Assembly: GCF_002887595.1 (NCBI RefSeq)
Contig: NZ_PEBU01000009.1
Location: 2,589 to 66,588, forward strand
DNA length: 64,000 nt
Reading direction: 5' to 3'
Origin: Bowmanella denitrificans
GTDB taxonomy: Bacteria > Pseudomonadota > Gammaproteobacteria > Enterobacterales > Alteromonadaceae
The notes beneath the pieces are model-generated. The model searched no databases and was not told the DNA's origin. It saw only the letters and a program-made list of their open reading frames with translations. A program made the translations under genes and the position numbers. Below, piece after piece: positions 35,328 through 44,396 of this stretch. Numbering within the stretch: position 1 is the stretch's first letter; the number at the start of each line of letters is the position of its first letter.

Positions 35328-35711
35328 ATGCACCACACGCCCAACCACACAATAACCAATCGCATGGCTTCGCTGTTTTCAGCGATGCTGATGGCGATTC
35401 TTGTGCTGGGTGTGTCGGTCGGTTCCACGCCAGCTGCCCGCGCACAGTTGCTGCAGCATGACTCCTCGCAAGTCCAGCCCTTTAGCCAATGGGCCACGGT
35501 CACCGTACGCGCCAGTAAATCGGCTGCCGTCGGCAAAGAACGCCACGACGGTGGCAACGATATTGAGCAAGGGCTGACAGGCTGTCGGCTCAAAAGCTTT
35601 GCCCCGCAGGTTACTGCTGCGCTGGCTTCGACCAGTAACAACGCCGCCGTTACCTGCTATGGCATTCCACAGGCCAGAGCACCGCCAGTTCAGTCATTCT
35701 TCACCGCTTGA
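35328..35711 (+). CDS. Hypothetical protein with N-terminal membrane or signal segment
   Basis: The 127-residue product has a hydrophobic segment around residues 13-32 (MASLFSAMLMAILVLGVSVG) followed by Ala-rich residues resembling a signal peptide cleavage zone (AARAQ). The rest is low-complexity, with two Cys. GGAG is 6 bases before ATG 35328. It is 63 bases upstream of secDF and could be co-transcribed. No family was recognised; a minus-strand frame here has no supporting features. The coding reality is moderate. Confidence 0.45.
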   Translation: MHHTPNHTITNRMASLFSAMLMAILVLGVSVGSTPAARAQLLQHDSSQVQPFSQWATVTVRASKSAAVGKERHDGGNDIEQGLTGCRLKSFAPQVTAALASTSNNAAVTCYGIPQARAPPVQSFFTA

Positions 35712-35774
35712 TTAATCAGCCGCCTTGCTAAGCAGCGCGGCTGCTTGTGCATTTTGTATTTTGAAGGATGACTG

Positions 35775-38279
35775 ATGAACGTATTTTCCATGCGTGCCCT
35801 TGGGTACGTACTTATTATGCTGCTCGGCCTGCTGAGCGCCGCACCAAATCTGCTGCCGTTATCGGTGGCGAACAAATTACCGGATTGGTATAGCCACAAT
35901 ACCCTGGCTTTGGGCCTGGACCTTCAGGGCGGCTCACACCTGCTGCTGGAAGCCGATACTCAGGCCTTATTGAACCAACAGTTGGATGACGCCTATGACC
36001 AATTGCTAAAGGCATTAAGACAACAACATATCCGCTACAGTCGCAGCGACAACGGCCAGCAGCAGCGCAACATTGTGCTCAAGGATGTCAGCCAGTGGCT
36101 ACAGGTGTCGCAACTGGCGGCTAATATCCACCAGCAAAGCAATGGTCGCAGCGGTATCAGCCTTGAACTGCAAGGCAATAAAGTGATACTGCAACTAACA
36201 GAAGCCTACCAGCAGGCGCTATTGAAAGACGCCATAGATCGCAGCCTGGATGTGGTAAGAAAACGCCTGGATGAAACCGGCTTAACTGAGCCCAGTATTA
36301 CCCGCCAGGGTAAAGACGCGATCCTGGTGCAAATGCCGGGAGTCAGTGACCCACAACAGATCAAAGCCCTGCTGGGTACCACGGCGCAAATGAGTTTTCA
36401 TTGGCAGCAGCCTTCCCCCATGGGTGCGCTGCTGGTAAAAGACCACGCGGGTAACCCCTACTATCTGGAAACCAGGGTAGCGCTTGAAGGCACCCATATT
36501 GTCGATGCCCAGGCCGCCTTTAGTCAGGAAAGTGGCCAGCAGGTGGTCAACTTCAAACTCGACAGCCAAGGCGCTAAGTTGTTTGGCGATATGACCAAAA
36601 GCAATATTGGCCGGGTACTGGCCATCGTGCTGGACGATGAAGTCGTCACCGCACCGGTTATCCGTAGTGCCATTCCTGGCGGGCGCGGTGAAATCAGCGG
36701 CAGCTTCAGTATGGCCGAGGCCCACGATGTGGCGCTGATGCTGCGTACCGGTGCCCTGCCCGTGCCCCTGACTGTGGTGGAAGAACGCACCGTTGGGCCG
36801 GATTTGGGTAGTGACGCCATTCAGATGGGCGTGACCACAGGTATGCTTGGCGCAGCGCTGGTATTGGTGTATATGCTGGCCGCCTATGGCCGCTGGGGCC
36901 TGATTGCCTGCGTGGGGCTGAGCGTTAATATCGGCCTGGTGTTTGGCTTACTCAGCCTGTTTGGTGCCACACTGACCTTACCGGGTATTGCCGGGTTAAT
37001 ACTGACCATAGGTATGGCGGTGGACGCCAATATCCTGATTAATGAACGTATCAAGGAAGAAACCCACAAAGGCAGACCCGCAGGTATGGCCCTAAAAGCC
37101 GGTTTTGACAAAGCCTTTGCCACCATTATTGATTCCAACTTCACCACCTTAATTGCCGTCAGCCTGCTATTTATGTTTGGTAGTGGCCCGGTCAAAGGCT
37201 TTGCCGTAACTATTGCGCTGGGCCTGCTCACCTCACTGTTTACCTCAGTATCCCTCACTCGTCTGTTGATGCAGTGGCGAGTTAAAGGCAAGGAACGCCA
37301 ACCGATGCCAATGGGCGGATTGGATATCAGTCGCTGGATGCCGAAACAGGAAGTGAATTTCTTACGTGGCAAAGTGCCAGCGTTGTGCGTGTCGGTAGCC
37401 CTGACACTCTTATCCATCGGCCTGTTTTTTAAACCCGGCCTGCACTACGGTGTGGATTTTACCGGCGGCATTATGATGGAAGTGCAGGCACCGGGTATGG
37501 CGGTGGACGACTTGCGCTCGGCCATTGAAAACCAGGGCTTAGGCGATGTAGCCATTCAGGAGTACGGCGCTGAGCATGAGTTTTTACTGCGCGCTGCTAA
37601 CAGCGGTGGTGACAGCCCGGCTCCGATGGTGGTGGAACAGTTAAAGGCCTCGATTGTGGCGGCCAACCCCGACGCCAGCTTTCCCAAGGTAGATGTGGTG
37701 GGCCCCAAAGTCAGCGGCGAATTTGCCGATTTATCCATGTTGGCCCTGTTGATTGCCGGGGCTGGCATGCTGGTGTACTTGTGGGTACGTTTTGAATCGC
37801 ACTTTGCCGTGGCCGCACTGGCGACCATCGGCCTGGATTTAACCAAAACCATCGGCTTCTTTGCCCTGACCGGCATCGAATTTAACCTCACCGCCGTGGC
37901 CGCGTTGCTGGCCTTGCTGGGGTATTCCATTAACGACAAAGTGGTGGTGTTTGACCGGGTAAGGGAGCTGTTCCGGCTGGAACCCGAGGCCGATATTGAT
38001 AGTTTGATGAACCGCGCGGTGACTTCAACCTTAACCCGCACTATTTATACTTCGCTGACCACCTTTCTGGCACTGCTGCCCATGGGCCTGGCCGGTGGCG
38101 ATGCGGTAAACAGCTTTGCTCTGCCGATGCTGTTTGCGGTGGTCATCGGCACTTCCTCCACTATTTTTATCGCCACACCAATTCTGTCGATTTTAAGTAA
38201 ACGCCGCGCCGCCAAAGGCAAGCTGCAGCTACGCCCCACCGCTGAGGAGATCCAACAAGAGCTGGCGCATTTACCATAG
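35775..38279 (+). CDS. secDF: Fused SecDF protein-export protein
   Basis: The 834-residue protein joins SecD and SecF, which use the proton gradient to assist late steps of Sec-dependent export. The SecD half has the LGLDLQGGSHLLLE motif (about residue 46), a large periplasmic P1 domain, VGPDLGSDAI and the MAVDANILINERI helix. SecF begins near residue 530: HYGVDFTGGIMMEV, DLTKTIGFFALTG and YSINDKVVVFDRV. Six helices are expected in each half. AAGGA precedes ATG 35775. No yajC, tgt or other sec gene is adjacent, so this may be a second copy with a specialised role. Confidence 0.95.
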   Translation: MNVFSMRALGYVLIMLLGLLSAAPNLLPLSVANKLPDWYSHNTLALGLDLQGGSHLLLEADTQALLNQQLDDAYDQLLKALRQQHIRYSRSDNGQQQRNIVLKDVSQWLQVSQLAANIHQQSNGRSGISLELQGNKVILQLTEAYQQALLKDAIDRSLDVVRKRLDETGLTEPSITRQGKDAILVQMPGVSDPQQIKALLGTTAQMSFHWQQPSPMGALLVKDHAGNPYYLETRVALEGTHIVDAQAAFSQESGQQVVNFKLDSQGAKLFGDMTKSNIGRVLAIVLDDEVVTAPVIRSAIPGGRGEISGSFSMAEAHDVALMLRTGALPVPLTVVEERTVGPDLGSDAIQMGVTTGMLGAALVLVYMLAAYGRWGLIACVGLSVNIGLVFGLLSLFGATLTLPGIAGLILTIGMAVDANILINERIKEETHKGRPAGMALKAGFDKAFATIIDSNFTTLIAVSLLFMFGSGPVKGFAVTIALGLLTSLFTSVSLTRLLMQWRVKGKERQPMPMGGLDISRWMPKQEVNFLRGKVPALCVSVALTLLSIGLFFKPGLHYGVDFTGGIMMEVQAPGMAVDDLRSAIENQGLGDVAIQEYGAEHEFLLRAANSGGDSPAPMVVEQLKASIVAANPDASFPKVDVVGPKVSGEFADLSMLALLIAGAGMLVYLWVRFESHFAVAALATIGLDLTKTIGFFALTGIEFNLTAVAALLALLGYSINDKVVVFDRVRELFRLEPEADIDSLMNRAVTSTLTRTIYTSLTTFLALLPMGLAGGDAVNSFALPMLFAVVIGTSSTIFIATPILSILSKRRAAKGKLQLRPTAEEIQQELAHLP

Positions 38280-38315
38280 ATTAAGAATTACGTCTGTAGC
38301 GCCTCTGTGGTGTAA

Positions 38316-38405
38316 AAGCAAAAATAAACCACAGAGGCACAGAGAACACAGAGTGGTTAAAGGCGTTTAATACTCTGCGGGTCTATCTCTGCGCCACTGC
38401 GTCAC
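38316..38405 (+). repeat. CACAGAGGCACAGAG-type intergenic repeat, copy 1
   Basis: The copy contains CCACAGAGGCACAGAG, then AACACAGAGTGGTTAAAGG, a less conserved middle, and TCTGCGCCACTGCGTCACCG followed by CGAGAAGCATT. Near-identical runs recur at 39066-39160, 39288-39370 and 39487-39580, so it is a dispersed intergenic family in this genome region. Confidence 0.85.
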
Positions 38406-38519
38406 CGCGAGAAGCATTTAAATCTTCGTGGAAAAAACAAAAATCGTAATGCCCTGAAAGTACCCAACACCAACTGCATCTGCTAGCGTTTTAACCAATC
38501 AGAATTTCAGGACCGCGCA

Positions 38520-38933
38520 ATGCAAGATGCTTCCCGTCGCCAATTTATCACTTCAACCGCTCTGTTAGGGGCAGCGTCAGTGCTGCCAACCACTGTCTCA
38601 GCACAAACTGCTTGCACATCGCTGCCCAGACTGATCCACCAGGTGTATTTCTGGCTGCATAACCCTGCATCGGTGGACGATCGTAATAAGCTGATTGAAG
38701 GACTAAACAGCCTGCGACAAATAGACAGCGTGCGTGGCCTGCAAATCGGCCTGCCGGCCTCGACAGAAAAGCGAGAGGTGGTGGACAACAGCTATCAGGT
38801 TGCCGAGACTATGCTGTTTGACGACGCCGCAGGCCAGAATGCCTATCAGATCCATCCGCTGCACAAGGCCTTTGTCGAGCAGTATTCCCACTTATGGCGC
38901 AAAGTGGTGGTTTACGATTCCATGGCTGTTTAG
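38520..38933 (+). CDS. Tat-exported Dabb (stress-responsive alpha/beta barrel) protein
   Basis: The 137-residue protein has a Tat-type signal (SRRQFITSTALLGAASVLP) and a Dabb domain of about 95 residues: LIHQVYFWLHN, LIEGLNSLRQIDSVRGLQIG, AETMLFDDAAGQNAYQIHPLHKAFVEQY. Dabb proteins are dimeric barrels of varied or unknown enzymatic role. Here an exported version with cofactor-like fold is expected in the periplasm. The ATG has CAGGACCG upstream. The gene is isolated between secDF and repeat sequences. Confidence 0.85.
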   Translation: MQDASRRQFITSTALLGAASVLPTTVSAQTACTSLPRLIHQVYFWLHNPASVDDRNKLIEGLNSLRQIDSVRGLQIGLPASTEKREVVDNSYQVAETMLFDDAAGQNAYQIHPLHKAFVEQYSHLWRKVVVYDSMAV

Positions 38934-38940
38934 CCGAATA

Positions 38941-39600
38941 TCAAACCACGAAAACACGAAAAACTCTCTCGCAGAGCCGCCGAGTGCGCCAAGAAAAGGC
39001 ACTGAAACCTCTGTGAACCTCCGTGCTCTTGGTGCCTCTGTGGTGACAATTTGCGTAAAAGCAGAAAAAACCACAGAGGCACAGAGATCACAGAGTGGTT
39101 GAAGGTGATGAATACTCTGCGGGTTTTTCTCTGCGCCACTGCGTCACCGCGAGAAGCATTCAGCTTTCACTCTCGCAAAGCCGCCGAGTGCGCCGAGTTT
39201 TCAGGAATATACGTGAAATATCTCCTGTAGCTCTCCGTGCCCTCTGTGTCTCTGTGGTGAAAACGTATTAATTCAAATTACAAATAACCACAGAGGCACA
39301 GAGATCACAGAGGAATTGAAGGCGTTGAATACTCTGCGCGCTTCACTCTGCGCTCTCAGCGTCTCTGTGTGAAGATTCCGGTATCATGCCAAGCCGCGAA
39401 GTTCGCCAAATGAAAACCCTGAAACCTCTGTGAATCTCCGTGCCCTCTGTGTCTCTGTGGTGAAAACGTATTAATTCAAAATACAAATAACCACAGAGGC
39501 ACAGAGATCACAGAGTGGTTAAAGGGAATGATGGTTCTGCTGGCTTTTCTTTGCGCCCTTAGCGTCTTTGCGAGAAGCCTTTATCATTCAGCGCAAAGCC
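38941..39600. repeat. Cluster of CACAGAGGCACAGAG-type intergenic repeats
   Basis: No gene was recognised between the Dabb gene and phoD. At least three copies of the family are present in a head-to-tail layout: CCACAGAGGCACAGAGATCACAG begins at about 39071, 39291 and 39490, each followed by a variable linker and CTCTGCG-type sequence; two further partial copies (CTCTGTGTCTCTGTGGTGAAAACG) lie at about 39241 and 39451 and are identical to each other. Short reading frames here come from the repeat. Confidence 0.88.
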
Positions 39601-39611
39601 GCAGAAAAACG

Positions 39612-41384
39612 CTAAGCATCCAAGCGGTTAGCGCCAGCCATCACCCGCAGGGTTTTGCTGCGGTCTTCCAGCATCTGATAGCTTTTAGCCTTAATAGTAC
39701 TCACATATTGCCACTTGGCGTCCACCCAATCGCGACTGAAGGACAGGGTTAAAAAGCCGCGGTCAGACAAATTGGTGTAGTGCAGATGGTCAATCAGCAA
39801 GCCAATCACCTGTTCTGTTTGTGCCACGGTTTGCGGGTTATCCAGATTCAGGTAGTTTTCCATGCCGGGGGAAGATACCGATGAGGTGGCAAATTCCACT
39901 CCGGCATGGGCACCTGGTGCCACCGGATTATTAGCCGCAGTAATCAGATTGCCAGCCCAGCCGTTATGAGTATCTCCGGCCAGTACCACCAGATTTTTGT
40001 TCATGGCTCTGGCGGCACCCAGCAGTGCTTCACGTTCATAAGCGTAGCCATCCCAGGCATCCAGGTTATAGGGCATAGTGGTTTCTATCCTGGCCCGCTC
40101 AGCCGCCGTGACACTGGGATCACCAGCCAGTACCCGGCCTTTGATTTGTGCCAGTTCAGCAAATAACTGATTGGCCTTGGCCAATACGCTTGACGCATCA
40201 CCGCCAGCGGCCAGTGTCGACGCCACCCCGCCCAGTGTCAGCAGAATTTCCGCCGGCATCCACATTTTGGTCATCAGCACCTGCTGGCCCAATACCTGCC
40301 AGATGGCCTGCGACTGCGCCATATGGTCGGTCAGCCAGTTTAACTGCTGGCCGCCCAGCAAGGTGCGGTTGCTGTCGGTCAGCGCCGCCATAAACGCCCC
40401 CTGACCGGCCTGGCTGGTCAGGTCAAAATCCGCATAATCAAGCTGTTTATCACGGGCCAGCACGCGGGTATCCAACATATACAGGCTCAGCAGATTACCG
40501 AATTCGAACTTGCGGTAAATGGGTTGGCTGCTGTCCTGGCCACGGATCGGCATCCATTCAAAATAGGCTTTTAGGGCTGCCAGTTTGCGATCGTCAAAGT
40601 TGCCTTCACCTTCGTTATGGTTTTCTGCCCCTTCACGCCAGGTGTCATTGGTCACTTCGTGGTCATCCCATACGGTAATAAAAGGCACGGCCTGATGGGC
40701 AGCCTGAAGCTGCGTATCTGAACGGTACAGCGCATAGCGCTTGCGATAATCGTTCAATGTCAGCAATTCGCTGTTGTTATCACTGGGCAGGCTCCGGCCC
40801 AGAGCCTGTGCGTCTTCACTGGCATAGCCCCCTGCACCATATTCATAGATGTAATCACCCAGATGCAATACCGCATCCAGGTCATCCAGTTTGGCCACTT
40901 CACCATACACATGAAAATAGCCGGCCGGATAATTAGAACAGGACATTACGGCCAGTTTAATCTGGTCCACGTCACCTTGTGGCAAAGTGCGGGTGATACC
41001 AACCGGTGACAAACGCTCATTGCTGGCAAAGCGGTAAAAATAGCGCGTACCGGGTTCCAGATTCAGCAGGTCTACTTTCAGACAATAGTCGCTGTCTGCA
41101 GAAACCTCTGCCATACCGTCATGAACCAGATTTCTGAAGTCTTTATCCAGGGCCACTTCCCAGCGTACGTCCAGGGATGTGACCCCGGCCACATCAGGAC
41201 TGACTCTGGTCCAGATCACCACAGCATGCTGCAATGGGTCGCCGCTGGCGACGCCATGGGTAAAAGACACGGCAACATTGCTGCCTTTATCGCTACTACT
41301 GCAACCTGTCAGGCCATAGGACAAAACAGCGGCGCCGAATCCGGCGGCCGAGGCCTTAAGGAAGCTTCTGCGAGTCAATTTCAT
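39612..41384 (-). CDS. phoD: PhoD-family alkaline phosphatase/phosphodiesterase, lipoprotein-like
   Basis: The 590-residue protein hydrolyses phosphate mono- or diesters outside the cytoplasm, releasing phosphate from organic sources. It has a Tat motif (RRSFLKASA) at residues 5-13 and a lipobox-like LTGC at about 25-28, so it is Tat-exported and perhaps lipidated. PhoD motifs are VSFTHGVASGDP (about 38-49), VVIWTRVSP, LAVMSCSNYPAGYF with a metal-site Cys/Asn, VLHLGDYIYEYG, TVWDDHEVTND and LVVLAGDTHNGWAGN. A Pho-box-like site lies upstream. It is divergent from ndh. Confidence 0.93.
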   Translation of the reverse strand: MKLTRRSFLKASAAGFGAAVLSYGLTGCSSSDKGSNVAVSFTHGVASGDPLQHAVVIWTRVSPDVAGVTSLDVRWEVALDKDFRNLVHDGMAEVSADSDYCLKVDLLNLEPGTRYFYRFASNERLSPVGITRTLPQGDVDQIKLAVMSCSNYPAGYFHVYGEVAKLDDLDAVLHLGDYIYEYGAGGYASEDAQALGRSLPSDNNSELLTLNDYRKRYALYRSDTQLQAAHQAVPFITVWDDHEVTNDTWREGAENHNEGEGNFDDRKLAALKAYFEWMPIRGQDSSQPIYRKFEFGNLLSLYMLDTRVLARDKQLDYADFDLTSQAGQGAFMAALTDSNRTLLGGQQLNWLTDHMAQSQAIWQVLGQQVLMTKMWMPAEILLTLGGVASTLAAGGDASSVLAKANQLFAELAQIKGRVLAGDPSVTAAERARIETTMPYNLDAWDGYAYEREALLGAARAMNKNLVVLAGDTHNGWAGNLITAANNPVAPGAHAGVEFATSSVSSPGMENYLNLDNPQTVAQTEQVIGLLIDHLHYTNLSDRGFLTLSFSRDWVDAKWQYVSTIKAKSYQMLEDRSKTLRVMAGANRLDA

Positions 41385-41429
41385 GGGTGAATCCTTAGTA
41401 AATTTGTCGCGCTAGCTTATCCGACCAGT

Positions 41430-41447
41430 GTGACAAAGATTTGAACG
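41430..41447 (-). promoter_or_regulatory. Candidate Pho box upstream of phoD
   Basis: On the minus strand CGTTCAAATCTTTGTCAC resembles a PhoB box (CTGTCAT-N4-CTGTCAC) mainly in the second half (TTGTCAC). It is 46 bases before the phoD start. The rest of the 300-base divergent spacer up to ndh shows no gene, and no other promoter-like feature was strong enough to list. Confidence 0.35.
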
Positions 41448-41688
41448 TCACCGTTAAAATGCAGGTCAGTTTTACTTACAACTTTTTTGCATTTATCCGC
41501 ACGCCAGGCATGGGTTTTCCTTTCTCATGCCCTTATTATGCAGGTATGCAATATACGCTTTCCTTCTTACCCCCACCCACGGCCTTCAGGCTGTTTATCT
41601 TTGCTTTTGGTTTCCCCCGCTCAATTGAGCACGGCATTTGTCCTGCCGATGGCAAACATAAACAGATCCTTAACTTTGGAGTACAACC

Positions 41689-42978
41689 ATGGAAACTATC
41701 CTTATTGTCGGGGGAGGTGCCGGAGGATTAGAGCTGGCCACCCAGCTGGGGCATAAACTCGGTAAAAAGAAACTGGCGCAGATTGTGTTGGTAGACAAAA
41801 ACACCAGCCATATCTGGAAGCCGCTTCTGCATGAAGTGGCCAGTGGCTCGCTGGACACCAGCACCGACGGTGTGGCTTACAGCGCCCACGGTGCCAAGCA
41901 CCATTATCAGTTTCAGCACGGCGAAATGACCGGCCTGGACACGCAGGCCAACAGCATTCGTCTGGCTGCCATCTTTGATGAAGACGGCGATATGGTGGTG
42001 GCCGAACGCCATCTGCATTATGACAAGCTGATACTGGCCCTTGGCAGCGTGTCCAATGACTTTGGCACGCCTGGGGTGGCGGAGCATTGCTATTTTCTCG
42101 ACTCCCCCCAACAGGCCGACAAGTTTCACCGTTCGCTGATCAATAACTTTGTGCGGGTTAATCAAACCGGTAATCATGAAGATCTGCATATCGCCATTGT
42201 CGGCGGCGGTGCCACAGGCGTGGAATTGTCGGCCGAGCTTTACCATGTGGCCGCCCTGGCCCAGCGCTACGGTCTGGCGCAAATTAATGCCAACCGTTTG
42301 CGCATCAGTTTAATTGAGGCAGGCCCGAGTATATTGCCGGCCCTGCCTAAACGCATTTCTGATTCCGTGCGCAAGGAACTGATTAAACTGGGGGTTGAGG
42401 TGCTGGAAAGTACCAAGGTGGCCTCCGCAGTGGAAAACGGCTTTTTCACCGCCGAGGATAAAACCATTCGCGCCGACTTAATGGTGTGGGCGGCTGGGGT
42501 TAAAGCCCCGGATTTTATCCAGGCACTGGGCATATTTGAGCTAAACCGCCTGCAACAGATAGTCGTTACTGGGCAGCTTCAGGCTAAAGGCTTGGACAAT
42601 GTGTATGTGATTGGCGATTGCTGCGGTTGCCAGCAGGCAGACGGCAGTTGGGTGCCCCCTCGTGCCCAGTCGGCCCATCAGATGGCTTCACTGGTGGCGG
42701 GCAATATTATGCGTGCACGCGCAGGTAAACCCCTTAAGGATTACCAATATAAAGACCATGGCTCGCTGGTGAACTTAAGCCGTTACAGCACCGTGGGCAA
42801 CCTGATGGGTAACCTAACCGGCAACAGCCTGTTTATTGAAGGCCGTATCGCCCGCTTTGTGTATATCAGTTTGTACCGTATGCATCAGGTAGCCATTCAC
42901 GGCTGGTTTAAAGGCATGCTGATGATCCTGGTGGAGAAAATCAACCGCGCAGTGCGGCCTAAGCTTAAGTTGCATTGA
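41689..42978 (+). CDS. ndh: NADH dehydrogenase, type II (FAD-dependent)
   Basis: The 429-residue protein is a monotopic membrane flavoprotein passing electrons from NADH to quinone without pumping protons. The FAD-binding GGGAGGLELATQLG is at residues 8-21, and the NADH-binding IAIVGGGATGVELSAEL near 168-184. VLALGSVSNDFG, VWAAGVKAP and NVYVIGDCCGC are the conserved quinone/FAD-side motifs, and the C terminus is amphipathic for membrane attachment. The start has GGAGTACAACC upstream. It is monocistronic and divergent from phoD. Confidence 0.92.
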   Translation: METILIVGGGAGGLELATQLGHKLGKKKLAQIVLVDKNTSHIWKPLLHEVASGSLDTSTDGVAYSAHGAKHHYQFQHGEMTGLDTQANSIRLAAIFDEDGDMVVAERHLHYDKLILALGSVSNDFGTPGVAEHCYFLDSPQQADKFHRSLINNFVRVNQTGNHEDLHIAIVGGGATGVELSAELYHVAALAQRYGLAQINANRLRISLIEAGPSILPALPKRISDSVRKELIKLGVEVLESTKVASAVENGFFTAEDKTIRADLMVWAAGVKAPDFIQALGIFELNRLQQIVVTGQLQAKGLDNVYVIGDCCGCQQADGSWVPPRAQSAHQMASLVAGNIMRARAGKPLKDYQYKDHGSLVNLSRYSTVGNLMGNLTGNSLFIEGRIARFVYISLYRMHQVAIHGWFKGMLMILVEKINRAVRPKLKLH

Positions 42979-43317
42979 TACAATTTTGTATTGTAACCAC
43001 AGAGGCACAGAGGGCACGAAGAGGTGTACATTATTATCACGGTCACGAGATTTTGATGCGCTTCTTTGCCTTCTGTGGCGAGACGAAAAACGCGATTAAT
43101 CACCACGAAGCACACAGAGAACACGAAGAAAGGCCTGGAGCCACGCTCCTTTGTGTTTTTCGTGGTGAAAGTTTTAATGCAACGCCAAGTTGATAGTGAT
43201 CTGGGCAATTTCTTCGAACGAAGAAGACCGTGGGTAAAGAATGCTGCCGATCACAATTTCATTAAACCAGCCGCCATTTGAGTTTATAAATTACTGACCT
43301 TGAGCCACTGTTACTTA
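42979..43317. other. Intergenic stretch with CACAGAGGCACAGAG-type repeat fragments
   Basis: About 340 bases between ndh and a nucleotidyltransferase gene. It holds ACCACAGAGGCACAGAGGGCACGAAG (from 42997) and CCACGAAGCACACAGAGAACACGAAG (from about 43104), fragments of the same repeat family as at 38316 and 39066. No RNA gene or clear terminator was seen. Confidence 0.7.
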
Positions 43318-43854
43318 TTATGGCGAAATTCTCAACAAGGGCCATTTTGCTAACCAGCCTTTTGAATTTACACGATTTTCAAAGATTTCTCGTAACCTTC
43401 TTGGATTATGTGTAACGCAGCAATTAAATAGCAATTCAAACCCAAAAGCAGCTACACACTCATACTGGTATAGACCTATTTGACGAACTGCGACTGCTGT
43501 TTCTTTTTCGGGCCAATAACTCATTGCATCAACTGAGCTTTGATAAGGCTCATCACTATTACGCTTATGTATTATCGCCTGATTGCGCACTTGCCAGTTG
43601 AGCTTGGGCATAAGGGCTTTTAGCTGCGTTTCATACTTCAAATAGGCATCAGGGGTAGACTCAGTAGGGTCAAAGTAGATCACATCAACATCATTCAGGG
43701 GAGTTGAGACTTCGAATTTATGCAATGAGTCCCACACTAAATTTCGTACGAAACCCGCAGCGATATAGCACTGCGGTAATCTTAGTTGGTATACATAGTT
43801 CAAGACTTCCATTCTGATTGGGTCTAGCTTGATTAACTCTACGATTTTATCCAT
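43318..43854 (-). CDS. Nucleotidyltransferase-fold protein (DUF925-like)
   Basis: The 178-residue protein resembles the DUF925/NTP-transferase-like family: an N-terminal helical region (YIAAGFVRNLVWDSLH), the nucleotidyltransferase DxD-type motif NDVDVIYFDP near residue 75, then helices ending in a conserved LLFNCCVTHNPRRLREIFENR. The family is defined by predicted nucleotide transfer, and no substrate is known. It is a single gene on the minus strand in a repeat-rich region. Confidence 0.8.
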   Translation of the reverse strand: MDKIVELIKLDPIRMEVLNYVYQLRLPQCYIAAGFVRNLVWDSLHKFEVSTPLNDVDVIYFDPTESTPDAYLKYETQLKALMPKLNWQVRNQAIIHKRNSDEPYQSSVDAMSYWPEKETAVAVRQIGLYQYECVAAFGFELLFNCCVTHNPRRLREIFENRVNSKGWLAKWPLLRISP

Positions 43855-44030
43855 CGTTACCCTGCGCTATGACACTTCAGAAAGCGGTGCGACTTGGCGC
43901 ATCGTTATTACTTACTATGCTGCACTTAGATCTAACTTGTGTAGGTTGTCTAATTTAGCCGCCCTTTTGGCCAGTCAAAGATCACACGAGCCGCAGAATG
44001 GCGTTTTGATGGCTATTGTTACATGCAAAT

Positions 44031-44381
44031 TTACCTGACAAGCCCTAAAACCTCTTCACCGTCATAACTAACAATTAATTGATTGCAACCTTTTGAAGTT
44101 ATTCGAACATCAACAAATGAATCATCTGCTGCACTATACATCTGCGCATCCCATAACGAAGAATTTGATGTTGGCATTACGCCTTTTAAAACAACTAATC
44201 CAATTGCTTTTTTATTGTTGTCATGGGAATAGACAGTGGCCTCAGCTTTGTCTAAATCAATTAGTAGTTTTGCGGGCTTAGCAGAGTGATTCCAAATTCC
44301 CGAAATATCACAGTCACCTTTGGCATGAGCAGAAAAAGTCGAGGCCACCAGCATAGAACTAAAAACTAAGAACCTGAACAT
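44031..44381 (-). CDS. Small exported protein, unknown (116 aa)
   Basis: The 116-residue product has a signal peptide (FRFLVFSSMLVASTFSAHA) and a mature domain with two Cys that may form a disulfide. The third of three in-frame ATGs (44381) is chosen because AAAGG is 6 bases upstream of it. The mature part is strand-rich (AKLLIDLDKAEATVYSHD) and lipocalin-like small DUFs look similar, but no family could be assigned. Confidence 0.55.
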   Translation of the reverse strand: MFRFLVFSSMLVASTFSAHAKGDCDISGIWNHSAKPAKLLIDLDKAEATVYSHDNNKKAIGLVVLKGVMPTSNSSLWDAQMYSAADDSFVDVRITSKGCNQLIVSYDGEEVLGLVR

Positions 44382-44396
44382 GAACATCCTTTGCAT

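Noticed and set aside
35282-35641. Minus-strand frame of 119 residues
   Set aside because: Its composition is that of an antisense shadow; the + strand frame has an RBS and a signal-like start.
38892-39139. Short frames in the CACAGAG repeats
   Set aside because: They exist only because the repeats lack stops; all copies give similar words.
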